Below, in pieces: positions 27,486-37,455 of a stretch of DNA of 64,000 bases. Below the pieces are notes generated by a model, which saw nothing but the letters and a program-made list of their open reading frames with translations, searched no databases and had not been told where the DNA came from. Source of the stretch: Deltaproteobacteria bacterium (GTDB lineage: Bacteria > Myxococcota > Kuafuiibacteriia > Kuafuiibacteriales > Kuafuiibacteriaceae). The stretch lies in the NCBI GenBank assembly GCA_016713425.1, contig JADJPE010000005.1:4186001-4250000 (forward strand). Direction: 5' to 3'. The position numbers and the translations under genes were made by a program. Every line of letters begins with the position of its first letter. Positions within the stretch are counted from its first letter, which is position 1.

Positions 27486-28098
27486 CGCATTTGTCCTTGG
27501 CGGTCCGGCGCGAACCGTTGGCAGACCCACGGCCTCGGCGAGACGAAGGACCATCACCTCGTTCACGGCGAGCCGTTCAAAGTCGCGGTTGTCGAACCTG
27601 AGGATGTGCGAGCTCGGAGCCGGGCCTTTCAGCAGAAGCGTCCGTCCTCGTCGACCTAAACCGGCAAAGCGCCAAAGTTCCGACGCCCGGAGCTCCTCCT
27701 CGAGAGCGCTCAACGTCGGTCGAGCCCTGCCGTTGCCTCCGAACTCGAGATCGGTACGCACCCACCGCCAGTCTAGCCGCGCGCGCTCCGGTCCAGTTCG
27801 CTCTGAACCGGGAGTCGACATGCGTCGCACCCTCCGTCGCCTTCACATAGACGAACGAGAACCCGGAGGCCTGCACACGCTTGAAGTCCACGATGCCCTG
27901 ATGATGCGACACGTCGAGGCCTCGCGTGGGAAACTCGTCCGGGTCAGGCTCTTGGAACCAGATGATGCCGCGGTCTAAGAGAGCGTGACCGAGAAGAGCC
28001 ACCACCGGTGCGAGCACCAGAACGACGAGAGCCATCCGCAGCCCAACGGGGCGAAGCCTGGAGCGTCGTGAGGGTGTCTTCGAGGTCAGTTCCTGCAT
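27417..28098 (-). pseudogene. Degraded GH25 lysozyme joined to a HipA-like kinase fragment
   Basis: From ATG 28098 (preceded by GGAGGG) the minus strand encodes a basic N-terminus, a membrane anchor and a GH25 lysozyme start, with RGLDVSHHQG, FVYVKATEGAT and AVGAY. The expected DLEF motif appears only in a second frame (RTDLEFGGNGRARPTL near 27760), after an internal deletion. That frame then runs directly into RTLLLKGPAPSSHIL and NEVMVLRLAEAVGLPTV, the pattern of a HipA-family kinase N-lobe, before stopping at 27417. Neither protein can be complete. The junction near 27660 looks like a deletion that fused two decayed genes. Confidence 0.65.
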
Positions 28099-28391
28099 TG
28101 ATCCCTCCGTACGTGCCATCGCGTCGTGTCGAATCCTGTTCGAAGTCTGATTTCCCGCTCCCTGCATCCCCGAAGGAGAGAAGACACGCCTCATCGTCGA
28201 CCGATCGATCTGCCTTTTCGATCCACCCCTCACCGAGAGGTGCGCCGGTCCTCTGCTCAGTCCCGAGACCGCGCGGCAGCCCAACCAAGTTGGGAAGGCC
28301 GCGGATCACGGGTGGTCGTCGAGGGCTGTGAGAAAGAAGCCTCGAAGACGGTTGGTCTCTTCCCATCGGGGGCCTCGAGCCGCACTCCCGG

Positions 28392-28487
28392 CCCACGCCC
28401 ACGCCCACGCCCACGCCCACGCCTACGCCCACGCCCACGCCCACGATCCACGCCCACGATCCACGCCCACGATCCACGATCCACGCT
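28392..28487. repeat. Hexanucleotide tandem repeat
   Basis: The unit CCCACG is repeated about ten times with one CCTACG variant, then alternates with CCACGAT-type units. It lies in a non-coding part of the accessory region between decayed genes. Confidence 0.85.
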
Positions 28488-28504
28488 CACCGCGCCACCG
28501 ATTC

Positions 28505-28600
28505 ACGGTTCGAAGCCCAACCCGCTCCGGAGGGTGACGGCGATGTCCTCATCGTGGTGTTCGACGGCAAGGGTGTCCCGATGGCGACGATGATGGTCAT
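28505..28600 (+). pseudogene. Possible ISKra4-like transposase fragment
   Basis: The plus-strand frame reads EAQPAPEGDGDVLIVVFDGKGVPMATMM, which resembles the DGK-containing segment of ISKra4-type transposases (EGDVLV...DGKG.P). Nothing upstream or downstream continues the family, and the frame stops at 28622. Assignment is tentative, from pattern memory. Confidence 0.35.
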
Positions 28601-28629
28601 GTTCACGCCGAAGCGGCACAATTGAGCTC

Positions 28630-28880
28630 GCCCGGCTCGGAGGGAAGATAGCCAAGCTTGGTGAGAAGCCTCTCCATCTTCTAGAAGACGCCTTGTCCTT
28701 TGTCTCAAAAAGAGGAGTCTCGATCGGTGGGCGCCGAACACGCCACGTACCGGATGCCCTCTCATTCCTCACAGGTGACTTCCCCTCCTTCGCAGAAACT
28801 CCATCCAGAACCAGCACGTGAAGATGAGGCGAGATGTTCAGCGTTTTCGTGAGTCTTTATGTGATCGTTACGGAGCCGCA
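28630..28880 (-). pseudogene. Possible IS91-type (Y2) transposase fragment
   Basis: On the minus strand LNISPHLHVLVLDGV (about 28855 to 28813) fits the NVHFHxLVLDGV motif of IS91-family rolling-circle transposases. In shifted frames RYVACSAPTDRD and ERLLTKLGYLPSEPGEL follow in the expected order, with stop codons between. It would be a heavily decayed remnant. Confidence 0.4.
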
Positions 28881-28994
28881 CTTGGGTTCTTGAGACCCAG
28901 AGCGCGGGCTTATCGAACTTGTTGACCGAAGATCGCGCCCACAAGAATGTTCACCATCTCTTCCCCAACGTCAACTTGGCGTTCGCGATCGAGT

Positions 28995-29190
28995 CTACGA
29001 CTTGGCGCCGGCGATTAAGACTCGAATTTGCCTCTTTGCTTTGTCGACCGCGTCGAGGGACCGGGGAATGATTCGGTCGAGAACGCGGCGAGCGGCAAGT
29101 TCGTGACCATCGAGGGGTCTATTGCAAGCACAGTGGAAAACCGCCGCCAAGAAGTCGTAGTCGGGCCGCTTCGTGGGCGTTTCGTGGGCG
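28995..29190 (-). pseudogene. Short coding-like fragment of unknown origin
   Basis: A minus-strand frame ending at 28995 reads DYDFLAAVFHCACNRPLDG, then a helical stretch ending in KRQIRVLIAGAKS, which looks like real protein, but it has no start codon and no recognised family. An 11-base direct repeat (ACGCCCACGAA, twice) precedes it. Nothing else convincing is seen between 29190 and 29536. Confidence 0.3.
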
Positions 29191-29536
29191 TTTCGTGCGA
29201 GGCCGCTCGCAGCGATGTTCGAAAAGGAGGGTGCGCGTCAAGAATTGCGTGGAGGCCTGTGGCATCGGCCGACGGCTTTGACTGCCGTCCTAGCCATAGG
29301 TTTTGGCTCGCTCGTTTTGGCCGAGCAAAGCGGGGCTCGCTCTGTTGTGTGCACCACCAATTGCTCGCATCCCATGGTCTGCCGCACGGCCCTATATCGA
29401 TGGGGGACGAACTGTCGCGCCCTTTGTCCGCAGGATACATCCTGACAAGCAACGGAGCGTGTGGCGCGCGATCCTCGAGCGTTTTCGCTACATGGTCAGC
29501 ATAAATGCGACTTTGCTATGAGCGATCAGTAAGTAC

Positions 29537-31111
29537 GTGCGAAGGATGACCGAAATCGGCTTGCGCGATCGCTCGCGGTTCGGTCGCACGCCGACCCGAG
29601 GTCTAGCATCCGCTCATCGCTCAACGGCGGAACCCACAGCAACCGATGGGGCCTTCACTTCACATGCTTCATCATCTTCATTGCCCCCGTCATCTTCATT
29701 GTCCGCATCGTCTTCGTCGACCTCATCGTCTGCATCGTTGCCATCGCGCCTATCACCTTCGCCGGCGACCTCGTCTCGGATGTGGTCCTCGCCTCCACCG
29801 GCGTGGCGAAGCGCAGATGCCGCAGTGCGCGTGCCGACAGCGAAGAGAGCGCAAGGGAACGGACCGTACTGCCGCCTGCCGTCCGCCGCACTGACGACGA
29901 CGGGACTCGCACGATGGGCCCCGCGCCGGATTGTGACGGCGGTTCTCGAGAAGGGCTCATGTCTCATCGTAGGGGACCGACCTGGGGACCCTGATTGCTT
30001 CATCTCGGCCGGGTGCTTGGCCGCTCTGCGCCGGGACCGAGGCCTCGAGGCCGATGCTTACGTGGACGCGCCCACGGAGAGCCGTAGCAAGCGAGTTCTC
30101 GGCCGCTTCCGACTTGCCGCGGAGGCGGAAGTCTCGAGTAAACACTACGATACCGTGATCCTCGTGGACAACGCTGAGTCGAGCGTCGAACGGATCGGCG
30201 CTTTGGCTCGCGAAAAGCTGATGTGCGCCAAGCGGGTCATCGTCATCGACCACCACGAAACTCGCCCCACTCGGAGCTCACTCGGATTGTCGGAGGGCAC
30301 AGAGCTCTTTGTCTGGCGAGAACCCAGAGCGGACGCTACGGCGCTTATGGTCGCAAGCATCATTCTGCAGGCCTTCTCGCTCCACGAGGTTGAGGTAGAG
30401 CGGAGCCTGTGGCCTGAGGGATGGGCGCTCCCCGTGCGGGCCCGAGCGCTGTTGTGGCCCCTTCTCGCAGCCATCTACTCGGACACCCGAGGATATCAGA
30501 ACGCAGGGCCGCGATCGATTCATCTCGTTCGCCATCTCGTCGCACAGTCTCACGAGATCGACCGGAAACCTCGACGCATCGCGCGACAAGAGGCGGGCCG
30601 CTTCTTTCGGATCTTTGACACTCCAGTGCCAGAGAGCGTGCGACGTTGGCTCGTCGCGCAGTGCTCCGAATCGAGCGAGAACTGGAGCGGTTGGTCGGTC
30701 GGCGTCTTTCAGGTGCCAGGAACATCGCTCCTCGAGGCCTGGAGCGCGGCGCGAAGGCGACGTCCAACCGTGACTTGGTCGGAGCTCCTCTTTCTTGTCT
30801 TGGATCATTTCGAACTGCGCGTTCGGGAGGCGGGGTTCGATCTTGGACTCTTCGTGATCGAAACGAGCCGGGCGGATCGCTCCGCCTTGGATGCCGACCT
30901 CGTCAAGCACTTGCCCTCTCGTCCGGTGCGCATTTCGATTCGAAGTCTGCGCGACGACGTCGCGACTGGCTTGGCCGAAGCTCTCGGCGGGCATGGAAAG
31001 CGCGGTCAGGCTGGATGCACAACCGAAGAGTCCATCGAAGAGGTGCTGACGCGCGCTCGTTCTTGGGTCGCGGAAGCTCTCGGCGTTCGAAACAATCGTC
31101 GCGCCTCGTAG
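29537..31111 (+). CDS. DHH-family phosphoesterase-like protein
   Basis: The C-terminal 380 residues carry DHH phosphoesterase marks: LIVGDRPGDPDCFISAGCLAAL in the first metal motif position, VILVDNAE, VIVIDHHETRP (the DHH motif) and YSDTRGYQNA. Relatives hydrolyse nucleic acids, nanoRNA or cyclic dinucleotides; the substrate is unknown. The first motif has GDPD rather than the usual HxxPDxD, so one metal ligand may be changed. The N-terminal 115 residues are Ser/Pro/Thr-rich low complexity and may not be translated; ATG 29780 or a GTG near 29934 are alternative starts. No operon partner is evident. Confidence 0.65.
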   Translation: MRRMTEIGLRDRSRFGRTPTRGLASAHRSTAEPTATDGAFTSHASSSSLPPSSSLSASSSSTSSSASLPSRLSPSPATSSRMWSSPPPAWRSADAAVRVPTAKRAQGNGPYCRLPSAALTTTGLARWAPRRIVTAVLEKGSCLIVGDRPGDPDCFISAGCLAALRRDRGLEADAYVDAPTESRSKRVLGRFRLAAEAEVSSKHYDTVILVDNAESSVERIGALAREKLMCAKRVIVIDHHETRPTRSSLGLSEGTELFVWREPRADATALMVASIILQAFSLHEVEVERSLWPEGWALPVRARALLWPLLAAIYSDTRGYQNAGPRSIHLVRHLVAQSHEIDRKPRRIARQEAGRFFRIFDTPVPESVRRWLVAQCSESSENWSGWSVGVFQVPGTSLLEAWSAARRRRPTVTWSELLFLVLDHFELRVREAGFDLGLFVIETSRADRSALDADLVKHLPSRPVRISIRSLRDDVATGLAEALGGHGKRGQAGCTTEESIEEVLTRARSWVAEALGVRNNRRAS

Positions 31112-31734
31112 CCGCCGATTCGTTGTTGTTCGCGATCGAGGTGGGCGTTGCGCCAACAACGCTCATCCGCGGCCGGGCGGTTCACACGGAGTCTTAGTCA
31201 TGTGCAAGGTGTGCACTGTTGTTCAGGACCGTGGTTCCGCCTTGAGTGGCCCGAATCGCAATTCGGAGACCGCCTGTCCGACGATTGGGGTTCCGACGAC
31301 CGCAGTCTTTTCAATAGAGCGCCCGCACCGGCACAGATTCGAGGCCGATGTTCTGTCGCGCGATCCTACCGGCCTGCGTCATCGAAACCTTGAGCTCATC
31401 CACAGTCCCATGCTCGACTGCAGACGTATACGCCATGATACGTCGCATGCATCTCAAGGTTCCGCCTTTCATCTTTCGCAACGACGACGTCCGCGATCTT
31501 ATCCGACTCATGCAGGTGGCCGCGAAGGGCTTGCGTTCTCTGCAAGAAGCCCTTGTAGACAACCCACGTCGTCAGACGCCCTCCGGCTGGAGCCAGGACA
31601 ACGAAGCACGGGTCCTACCCAAAGCTCGCGGCGCACTACAAGCGTGCTCTTCAGCGCCGTGGGGGCGCCGCCCAATCGAAGGCGCCTCCAGTTCCGCGAT
31701 TCCGGGGCGCTGAACGAGCGCGTCGCGCAGATGC
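31112..31734. other. Intergenic stretch without a recognised gene
   Basis: Overlapping short frames occur on both strands (for example 31348-31713 plus), without recognisable motifs or good start signals. The stretch lies between two gene 3' ends (converging DHH and lipoprotein genes), so no promoter is required here. No strong hairpin was found by eye. Confidence 0.4.
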
Positions 31735-34700
31735 TCAGAAGATCCCGAGACTCCGAAGCCTGAGGTTCTCTCCCTCGAGTTGGAAGAGCGCTGGCGGTGC
31801 CTCGTTCCCTGGAACCGCGACGTACGTCTTGAGCGAGGGGGCGAACACATCGCGCGCAAAATCGTAGCTTGCGAGGTCAAGAAACTCCACCGACACAACT
31901 TCGACCCCGCGCCGCGCGATCGCAACCTCCGGTAGCACCTGGATCGGTCCCTGCCCGCTGCGGTTCAGGGCCAGACCGGACTCGAGCACGACAGTCCCTC
32001 GGCCGCCCGTCCACACGATATCGCGCGACTCGGATGAGGTTCCGGAATCATAATAGAGTCCGGCGCGCTGCAGCGTAGCAACGTTGACCGGATACGTGCC
32101 GCTGTCCGTCTGGTGGGCTACGCCGAATGCGACCTCGCGCCCACCGAACGACAGCCGATGCTGGCGAGACACCTCGAGGGCGCTGGGGATGACGCCCGGC
32201 GAGGCCAAAGTCCCCGAAGCCGTCAGCGAGCTACTCGTCTCGATCGTCAGATAGCCAAAGGTCTGGGAGCGAAGGTCGGCAAAGATGAGGTGCTGTTCCG
32301 TGGATTGGACGTCTTCCCGAAAATCCGCGTTCGAACTGTCGACCATGTGGAACGACAGGCTGCGCGTCTGGCGCTGCGTATCCATCAGCGAGAAGGAGCG
32401 ACTTTGGTAGGTTGTTGTTTCTTGGGTCTCGAATGCCTCGGTGGCGCGCATCGCCTCCGAGGCGTTGAGGCTGAAATCTTCTCGATCGAAGAGTTCGCTC
32501 GTACTCCGATATTGCGTCGACGCCACAAGACGCACCTCTTGATCTCCGTCGTAGTCGATGCCGACTGGAACCCCGGAAACACGCATCGTGTAGACCCCGT
32601 TCGACGCGTATTGAAGGGGCGAAAAGTGCGGATCTTCTCCCTGCTGCTCGAAGGTCATGTGCGACTGACCGTGAGCTTCGCCAAAGACCTCGGGCTCGAA
32701 CGAGACACGCGCCTGTTGGCTGCCCAACCAGTCGACATGCGCCACGACCTGACTCGAATAGGTGACGTCATAGGCGTTGGTTGTGGATGAACCGGAGCCG
32801 TTCATCGAGCTGTCAGTCCGCGTCGTCTCCGTGTACTGTGAACGCACGGGGAGGGCCGATGAGCAGCGCGTCGCCGACGCATTGAAGAAGTAGCTGTTCG
32901 CTCTTCGGGCCGATTCCCAGACGTAGCCGTCCGGGAGCGCCACGACACCGAGTTCGACCGCCAGTGGTGGTTCTGCGTCGAGGGCCACAGACCAGAGCCG
33001 GTCGACGGATTCGCCGTACTTCGTCGTGACAGCCAACAGAGACCGCTTCTCACTCATACTTTCGGGATCGAAGACGTACCGAACCGCAGCCCCCGAGACA
33101 TAACCCGCGCCCGCGAAGTCGTGGAGCAAAGCGCCCTTCGAATACACGGCCGTGCCCCGATGAGTGAGGAGATTCGTCGCTGGAACGTTGACGTAGCCAC
33201 GTCCGAGATTGGTCGGACGCGCACCGCCGCCTCCGTAGACGAGCGTCGCGGCGGATCGACCATGGGGTCCGTTCCACGTGAGCACATCACCGCGGGCGCC
33301 GCGCCAATCTATGTTGCCGACAAGAACGCCGGACGGATAGTCGCCTTCGTAGAACTCTCCATTGGGCGCCCAACCGACTGGGGCCAGGCTCGCGTCGAAG
33401 TACCGCACGCCCGCCTTGTCGTTGTCGCCCTCCAGGATCGCCGGGTGGGTTTGATCGACGGGGCTCTCCGCATCCGTCGATGGCTCGAACGCAAACGTCA
33501 CGTCGCCGCTGTCGACGCGCACCCGCACCGGCTTGGCCTCTCCGAGGCCAACCGCCCTTGGGCCTTGATGAAGACCCACTGCAATGGAGAACTCCGTCGT
33601 CCCTTCGGGCAGCTTGAACTCTTCCTTGGGCTCCGCCGCACCGAGCTCGTTTCCTTCCGCATCGAAGACCAGCATCGTTGCGTCCTCCTCCGGTGCGACG
33701 AGTTGGACACGATAGCGGTGCGACTTCGTCGCCGGAACAGCGCAGACGAAGCGAAGCCCGGCACCGCCCGAGACTGTGCCCATCGGAACCTCGACCACCG
33801 AGGACAGATTGCCGCAACCCGGGAGGCCCTGATCAGGAATGATGACGCGGTCACGCATTTCGGGGAGCGCGTCCGGTAGGATATCGTCGTCGTCGATCCG
33901 AGATGACTTGTCGACCAAAGCCGGCAGGAGCCAGGTGGCCACGAACTCCGCATACTCCTTGTGGCGTTCCTTCTCGCCGCCCACCAGAGCATCGATGGCG
34001 GCATAGGCCGAGCTCGCGTTGACGCGTCGATTGAGATACGCGCAGACATCGAATCCCTTGCGCGCCTTCAGCGCCTTGAAGAACGTAAACTGCAGGTAAG
34101 GATGGATGAGCTGACTCGTACGCAAGCCAAACTCCACCGTCTTCTTATCCAACGCCGGGAATCCATCTTCGAGGTTGAGATACCTCCTCTGCCAGGCGTT
34201 CGTATTGTCTATTTCGTCTTCGTTGAAGACAGCCAATCCCTCGAGCGCCCAACGCCCCTCACCGCGGTCGTCGAAATAGGCGGACTCATTTTCCCAGAGC
34301 ACCGTGCGTTGGTGGATGGTGTGCGTCAGCTCGTGGTAGACGGTGACGCGCATTTCTTCGGGTGAAAGTGCTCGGTTCAAGAGAACGATACGTCCAGACG
34401 ACGGCGCTACGCCGGAGACGTTGACAGGCACGATGAGGAGCTCGACCTCGTCCGTGAGCGGGGCACAGCCAGTTCGGTTCATCGTGGTTCGCGTGCGTTC
34501 AGCCGCATTGACGGCGTCCTCCATGAGGGCGAGGATCTCGGCGCGCGGTCGGTGTTCGTTGTCCCAGTAGCGAGCCACAAACGGCGCCTTTTCAAGCTCG
34601 TAGCACGCACCATCGTGACGCATGAGTTGCGCGAGGGCGTCCGGCTCCAGGTGTTTCGACAAGATCTCATGGCGGGGCGCTGGGTCACCGGAGCCCCCAT

Positions 34701-36147
34701 CGCTGCAGGTGCCTCCGACTACGCTGATCTCTCGCCTTCCTTCACCTTGGAGTGCGTAGTCCGCGGCGGGCGCAGACAGCGCCACCGCGACGGAAGCCCT
34801 CGGATCCGTGCCCTCGCCTCGAACTCGCGCAAGAAGCGCCGCACTGCCTTGGACGGTCACCGGCACCGACGCCCCGACGATCATGAAGGCGGGACCAAAC
34901 GGGTGGAAATCGGAAGCAGGGGCGTCGAGCGACGTGGACAGCAGCCAAACTTCGACGTGGTCGCCCCCATTCGGCGGAATCGTGAAGACAAGGCCGTCGA
35001 GCTCCGGGTCGTCCGTCTCGGTGAGAAGGATCTCGCCCCCGACACCGGGCTCGATATCGATCTGAGCCACCACTTTCCTAGGCCGGAGTTCGATTTCCAA
35101 AGAACGGTGAAGCGTCACATTCGCGATCGAGCTCGTCGCGGTCACCTCGAACTGCTGGAGGCCCGTCGGCGCTGACGCCGGAGCGGTCCACGAAAGTAGC
35201 CCTTCGGCGCTGACCGAAGCCCCGTCGGGTCCAGCAACCAATGCATAGGTGACAGGGTCCTTCGGGTCGCCGGGGAGGTCAGCCTCGAGCTGCGCATCGA
35301 AGCGCAAGGTTGGAAACGCGGGACCGATCACTTCTGTCCAGATTCCGGCCGTCACGAGCACGCCGAGCTCGCGCACCTTGACGACGCCGGAGCTCGAGGA
35401 CAGGACGACCCGAAGAAATCGCGCCTCGCGTCCATCGCCCGCAACTCTCAGAACCTCCGGCGCTTCTCCGAGATCGGTCCCGGTCAATGTGCCCTGCGCA
35501 ATCGGCACCCCCCAGCACCGTGGGTCCGGCGATGCATACACTTCGATCTGCTCGCTCGCGCCTCGCTCGACACCAATGGACACACCGCGAATACGGCGGA
35601 CCTCGTCGAGCTTCAAGACGATCTCGGACGCACCCCCGCCGCTGATCGCGCTCTGCCACGATGTGACCGGATTTCCATCGATTGCGTTGACGGCCCATGA
35701 GGACGCCATCTCTCCGTCTTCCGTCGAGACCGACTGAACGCTCAATCGGCTAGGGTGCATGGTCAGCTCTGAGGCCGAACTTCGGTCGAAGGCGGTCGCC
35801 TCGTCCCAGCACTTGAGTCGGGCTTCGCAAGAGCTCGTGCAGTCACCCTCGCTGCCCCCATCGACGTCCCCTGTGTCAGGACCCGAGGCATCGGTTTGGC
35901 CACCCGAGTCGGAAGTTCCAGGGAACGAGCCATCCGACAGAGGGGTCGGGTTCGATCCGGCGTCCGACGCGTCGTGGGACCCCTGAGACACCTCTGGGCC
36001 GGAGGAGCAGGCAGCAAACAAGCAGGTCAGAAAAGCGACACCCGTGGTGAAGTCTATCAATCGTCCGTCGCAAGAACGCGGTCGAGAGCGAGGTTGCTGG
36101 ACCACGTGGAGCGGCAACACATCCGTCGTCTCGTCAGGCTGAAACAT
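31735..36147 (-). CDS. Large lipoprotein with discoidin-like domain and HExxH metallopeptidase domain
   Basis: The 1470-residue product starts with an export signal ending in a lipobox (LFAAC, Cys47), followed by an Asp/Ser/Gly-rich linker and EGDCTSSCEARLKCWD. Residues about 125-265 look like an F5/8 type C (discoidin) carbohydrate-binding domain (NAIDGNPVTSWQS). A putative Ig-like domain follows. Near residue 605, VTVYHELTHTIHQ gives a HExxH zinc motif in a gluzincin-like context with a downstream EGLAVFNEDE that could supply the third ligand Glu. The last 600 residues are beta-rich repeats of unknown role. The start ATG 36147 is chosen because upstream frame lacks export features. It is probably anchored to the outer membrane as a surface protease. 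Confidence 0.75.
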   Translation of the reverse strand: MFQPDETTDVLPLHVVQQPRSRPRSCDGRLIDFTTGVAFLTCLFAACSSGPEVSQGSHDASDAGSNPTPLSDGSFPGTSDSGGQTDASGPDTGDVDGGSEGDCTSSCEARLKCWDEATAFDRSSASELTMHPSRLSVQSVSTEDGEMASSWAVNAIDGNPVTSWQSAISGGGASEIVLKLDEVRRIRGVSIGVERGASEQIEVYASPDPRCWGVPIAQGTLTGTDLGEAPEVLRVAGDGREARFLRVVLSSSSGVVKVRELGVLVTAGIWTEVIGPAFPTLRFDAQLEADLPGDPKDPVTYALVAGPDGASVSAEGLLSWTAPASAPTGLQQFEVTATSSIANVTLHRSLEIELRPRKVVAQIDIEPGVGGEILLTETDDPELDGLVFTIPPNGGDHVEVWLLSTSLDAPASDFHPFGPAFMIVGASVPVTVQGSAALLARVRGEGTDPRASVAVALSAPAADYALQGEGRREISVVGGTCSDGGSGDPAPRHEILSKHLEPDALAQLMRHDGACYELEKAPFVARYWDNEHRPRAEILALMEDAVNAAERTRTTMNRTGCAPLTDEVELLIVPVNVSGVAPSSGRIVLLNRALSPEEMRVTVYHELTHTIHQRTVLWENESAYFDDRGEGRWALEGLAVFNEDEIDNTNAWQRRYLNLEDGFPALDKKTVEFGLRTSQLIHPYLQFTFFKALKARKGFDVCAYLNRRVNASSAYAAIDALVGGEKERHKEYAEFVATWLLPALVDKSSRIDDDDILPDALPEMRDRVIIPDQGLPGCGNLSSVVEVPMGTVSGGAGLRFVCAVPATKSHRYRVQLVAPEEDATMLVFDAEGNELGAAEPKEEFKLPEGTTEFSIAVGLHQGPRAVGLGEAKPVRVRVDSGDVTFAFEPSTDAESPVDQTHPAILEGDNDKAGVRYFDASLAPVGWAPNGEFYEGDYPSGVLVGNIDWRGARGDVLTWNGPHGRSAATLVYGGGGARPTNLGRGYVNVPATNLLTHRGTAVYSKGALLHDFAGAGYVSGAAVRYVFDPESMSEKRSLLAVTTKYGESVDRLWSVALDAEPPLAVELGVVALPDGYVWESARRANSYFFNASATRCSSALPVRSQYTETTRTDSSMNGSGSSTTNAYDVTYSSQVVAHVDWLGSQQARVSFEPEVFGEAHGQSHMTFEQQGEDPHFSPLQYASNGVYTMRVSGVPVGIDYDGDQEVRLVASTQYRSTSELFDREDFSLNASEAMRATEAFETQETTTYQSRSFSLMDTQRQTRSLSFHMVDSSNADFREDVQSTEQHLIFADLRSQTFGYLTIETSSSLTASGTLASPGVIPSALEVSRQHRLSFGGREVAFGVAHQTDSGTYPVNVATLQRAGLYYDSGTSSESRDIVWTGGRGTVVLESGLALNRSGQGPIQVLPEVAIARRGVEVVSVEFLDLASYDFARDVFAPSLKTYVAVPGNEAPPALFQLEGENLRLRSLGIF

Positions 36148-36717
36148 TGGTCGATCATGCGCCGAGATCCCTCCTCCGAACAGCCTCGAATCGGGCCCCG
36201 TGCGCGACACGCACCCACATGGTTCGGAACGTGTCAGCGAGTTTGAGACACCCGGGTTGTCTAGTGTCTCAGGCTCATTCGAGGACCACACGGCCACAGC
36301 ACGTGGTCTTGACGAATACCTTCGATACGATCTCAACGCCGATCACCTTCCGGTCGATGTCGACGACTACGTACTCATCTGTGGGGACAGTTCAACTGCA
36401 CCTGGATTCCGTGACCGAGGCCCAAGTTGCGATGATTCGCGTGGCGCAGCAGAGCGGGCAGCCCGTGGTCGTGCGAGGACATACAACGGCAACGGCTACC
36501 TGGAGCCCAACGCCACCGGCGTCGAACCCGTCATCCTCCACCATCCGGCCAGGCCTGGCATCCGCGATCTCGGCATCGGCGAGCGGCAACCGCCGAAGCC
36601 GCCGCGAACGCGAAGGGCGAGCCCGAACGCCAACGCGAACGCCATCGACGCCAACGCGGGTCTCGACGTCCGCCGAGGCGCTCGACAACAGGATGCGTTG
36701 CGCGTAGCAACTCGGCG
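36148..36717. other. Intergenic stretch, coding status unclear
   Basis: Two overlapping plus-strand frames run through this 570-base gap. One contains LDSVTEAQVAMIRVAQQSGQPVVVRG around 36400-36480, which is protein-like, but it is followed by Thr/Pro/Ser and Arg-rich low complexity and I could not assign it. The promoters of the divergent lipoprotein and methyltransferase genes must lie here. Confidence 0.4.
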
Positions 36718-37455
36718 ATGCTGGATCCGAGAGATCGATTCTCCATCACTTCGGATCTCTATTCGAAGCATCGCCCGAGTTATCCTTCGGCCCTCGTCCA
36801 GTGGATCGAACAGACATCGTCGGTCCAGCCGGGAGCGACAGTGGTCGATGTCGGGTGTGGCACGGGCATAACCAGTCGGCTGTTTGCCGATCGCTACTCG
36901 GTCATCGGGGTCGATCCCAGCGAGGCGATGCTCGAGAAGGCCCGCGCCCTGGGCGGTGCGCGCTACCATCGCGGTGATGCCGTCCGAACCGGACTCGAAG
37001 ATGAAAGCGCTCAGCTGATCATCGCGGGCCAAGCTTTTCATTGGTTCGAACTCGAACCCACCATGTTTGAGCTGCGGCGCATCCTGGCGAGCTCGGGTTG
37101 GGTCGTGGCGTTCTGGAACGTGCGCGCCGATACGCCGTTCCTCCACGCATACGCCGCGCTCCTCTCGACACTGGCCGCGTACAAACAGGTCCCGAAGGCA
37201 CTCGAGACGATCAACCGGATTTCCGGGTATCCAGATCTTTGCGACGTCACGAAGTCAACGTTTCACCATGCGCAGTCGATGACCGAGCAGGATTTCTATG
37301 GACGCGTCTTTTCGAGCTCCTATGTCGCCCACGGCGTGACGGATCCGACTGATTTTCGGGCGGCGCTTCGCGAGCTCTTCCTGCAGCACTCGAACGAAGG
37401 CACGGTCTCGTTTCACTACGATGTGCACGCAATCGCTTGGCGGTTCGCGCGCTGA
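36718..37455 (+). CDS. Class I SAM-dependent methyltransferase
   Basis: The 245-residue product has the Rossmann methyltransferase motifs: VVDVGCGTGITSRLFA (motif I), VIGVDPSEAMLEKAR (post I), GDAVRTGLEDESAQLIIAGQAFHW and a LRRILASSGWVVAFW strand. This layout is closest to Methyltransf_11/25 proteins that act on small molecules or lipids; the substrate is unknown. ATG 36718 (codons begin MLDPRDRFS) is used. The stop overlaps the beginning of the decayed group II element, whose homology begins at 37454, so the element inserted directly at or near the end of this gene. Confidence 0.85.
   Translation: MLDPRDRFSITSDLYSKHRPSYPSALVQWIEQTSSVQPGATVVDVGCGTGITSRLFADRYSVIGVDPSEAMLEKARALGGARYHRGDAVRTGLEDESAQLIIAGQAFHWFELEPTMFELRRILASSGWVVAFWNVRADTPFLHAYAALLSTLAAYKQVPKALETINRISGYPDLCDVTKSTFHHAQSMTEQDFYGRVFSSSYVAHGVTDPTDFRAALRELFLQHSNEGTVSFHYDVHAIAWRFAR

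Noticed and set aside
27417..27830. HipA toxin-antitoxin module
   Set aside because: Only part of the kinase N-lobe is present, no HipB-like antitoxin is adjacent, and the frame is fused to a lysozyme remnant.
28392..28487. Repeat array that could look like CRISPR
   Set aside because: Units are six bases and tandem without spacers, and there are no cas genes nearby.
29646..29894. His-rich small protein frame in the DHH gene 5' region
   Set aside because: It is a frame-shifted reading of a low-complexity CATCTTCATTG-type repeat, without a ribosome binding site.
36147..36871. Two plus-strand frames of about 190-220 codons before the methyltransferase gene
   Set aside because: They overlap each other and the methyltransferase start, and are mostly low complexity without a recognised motif.
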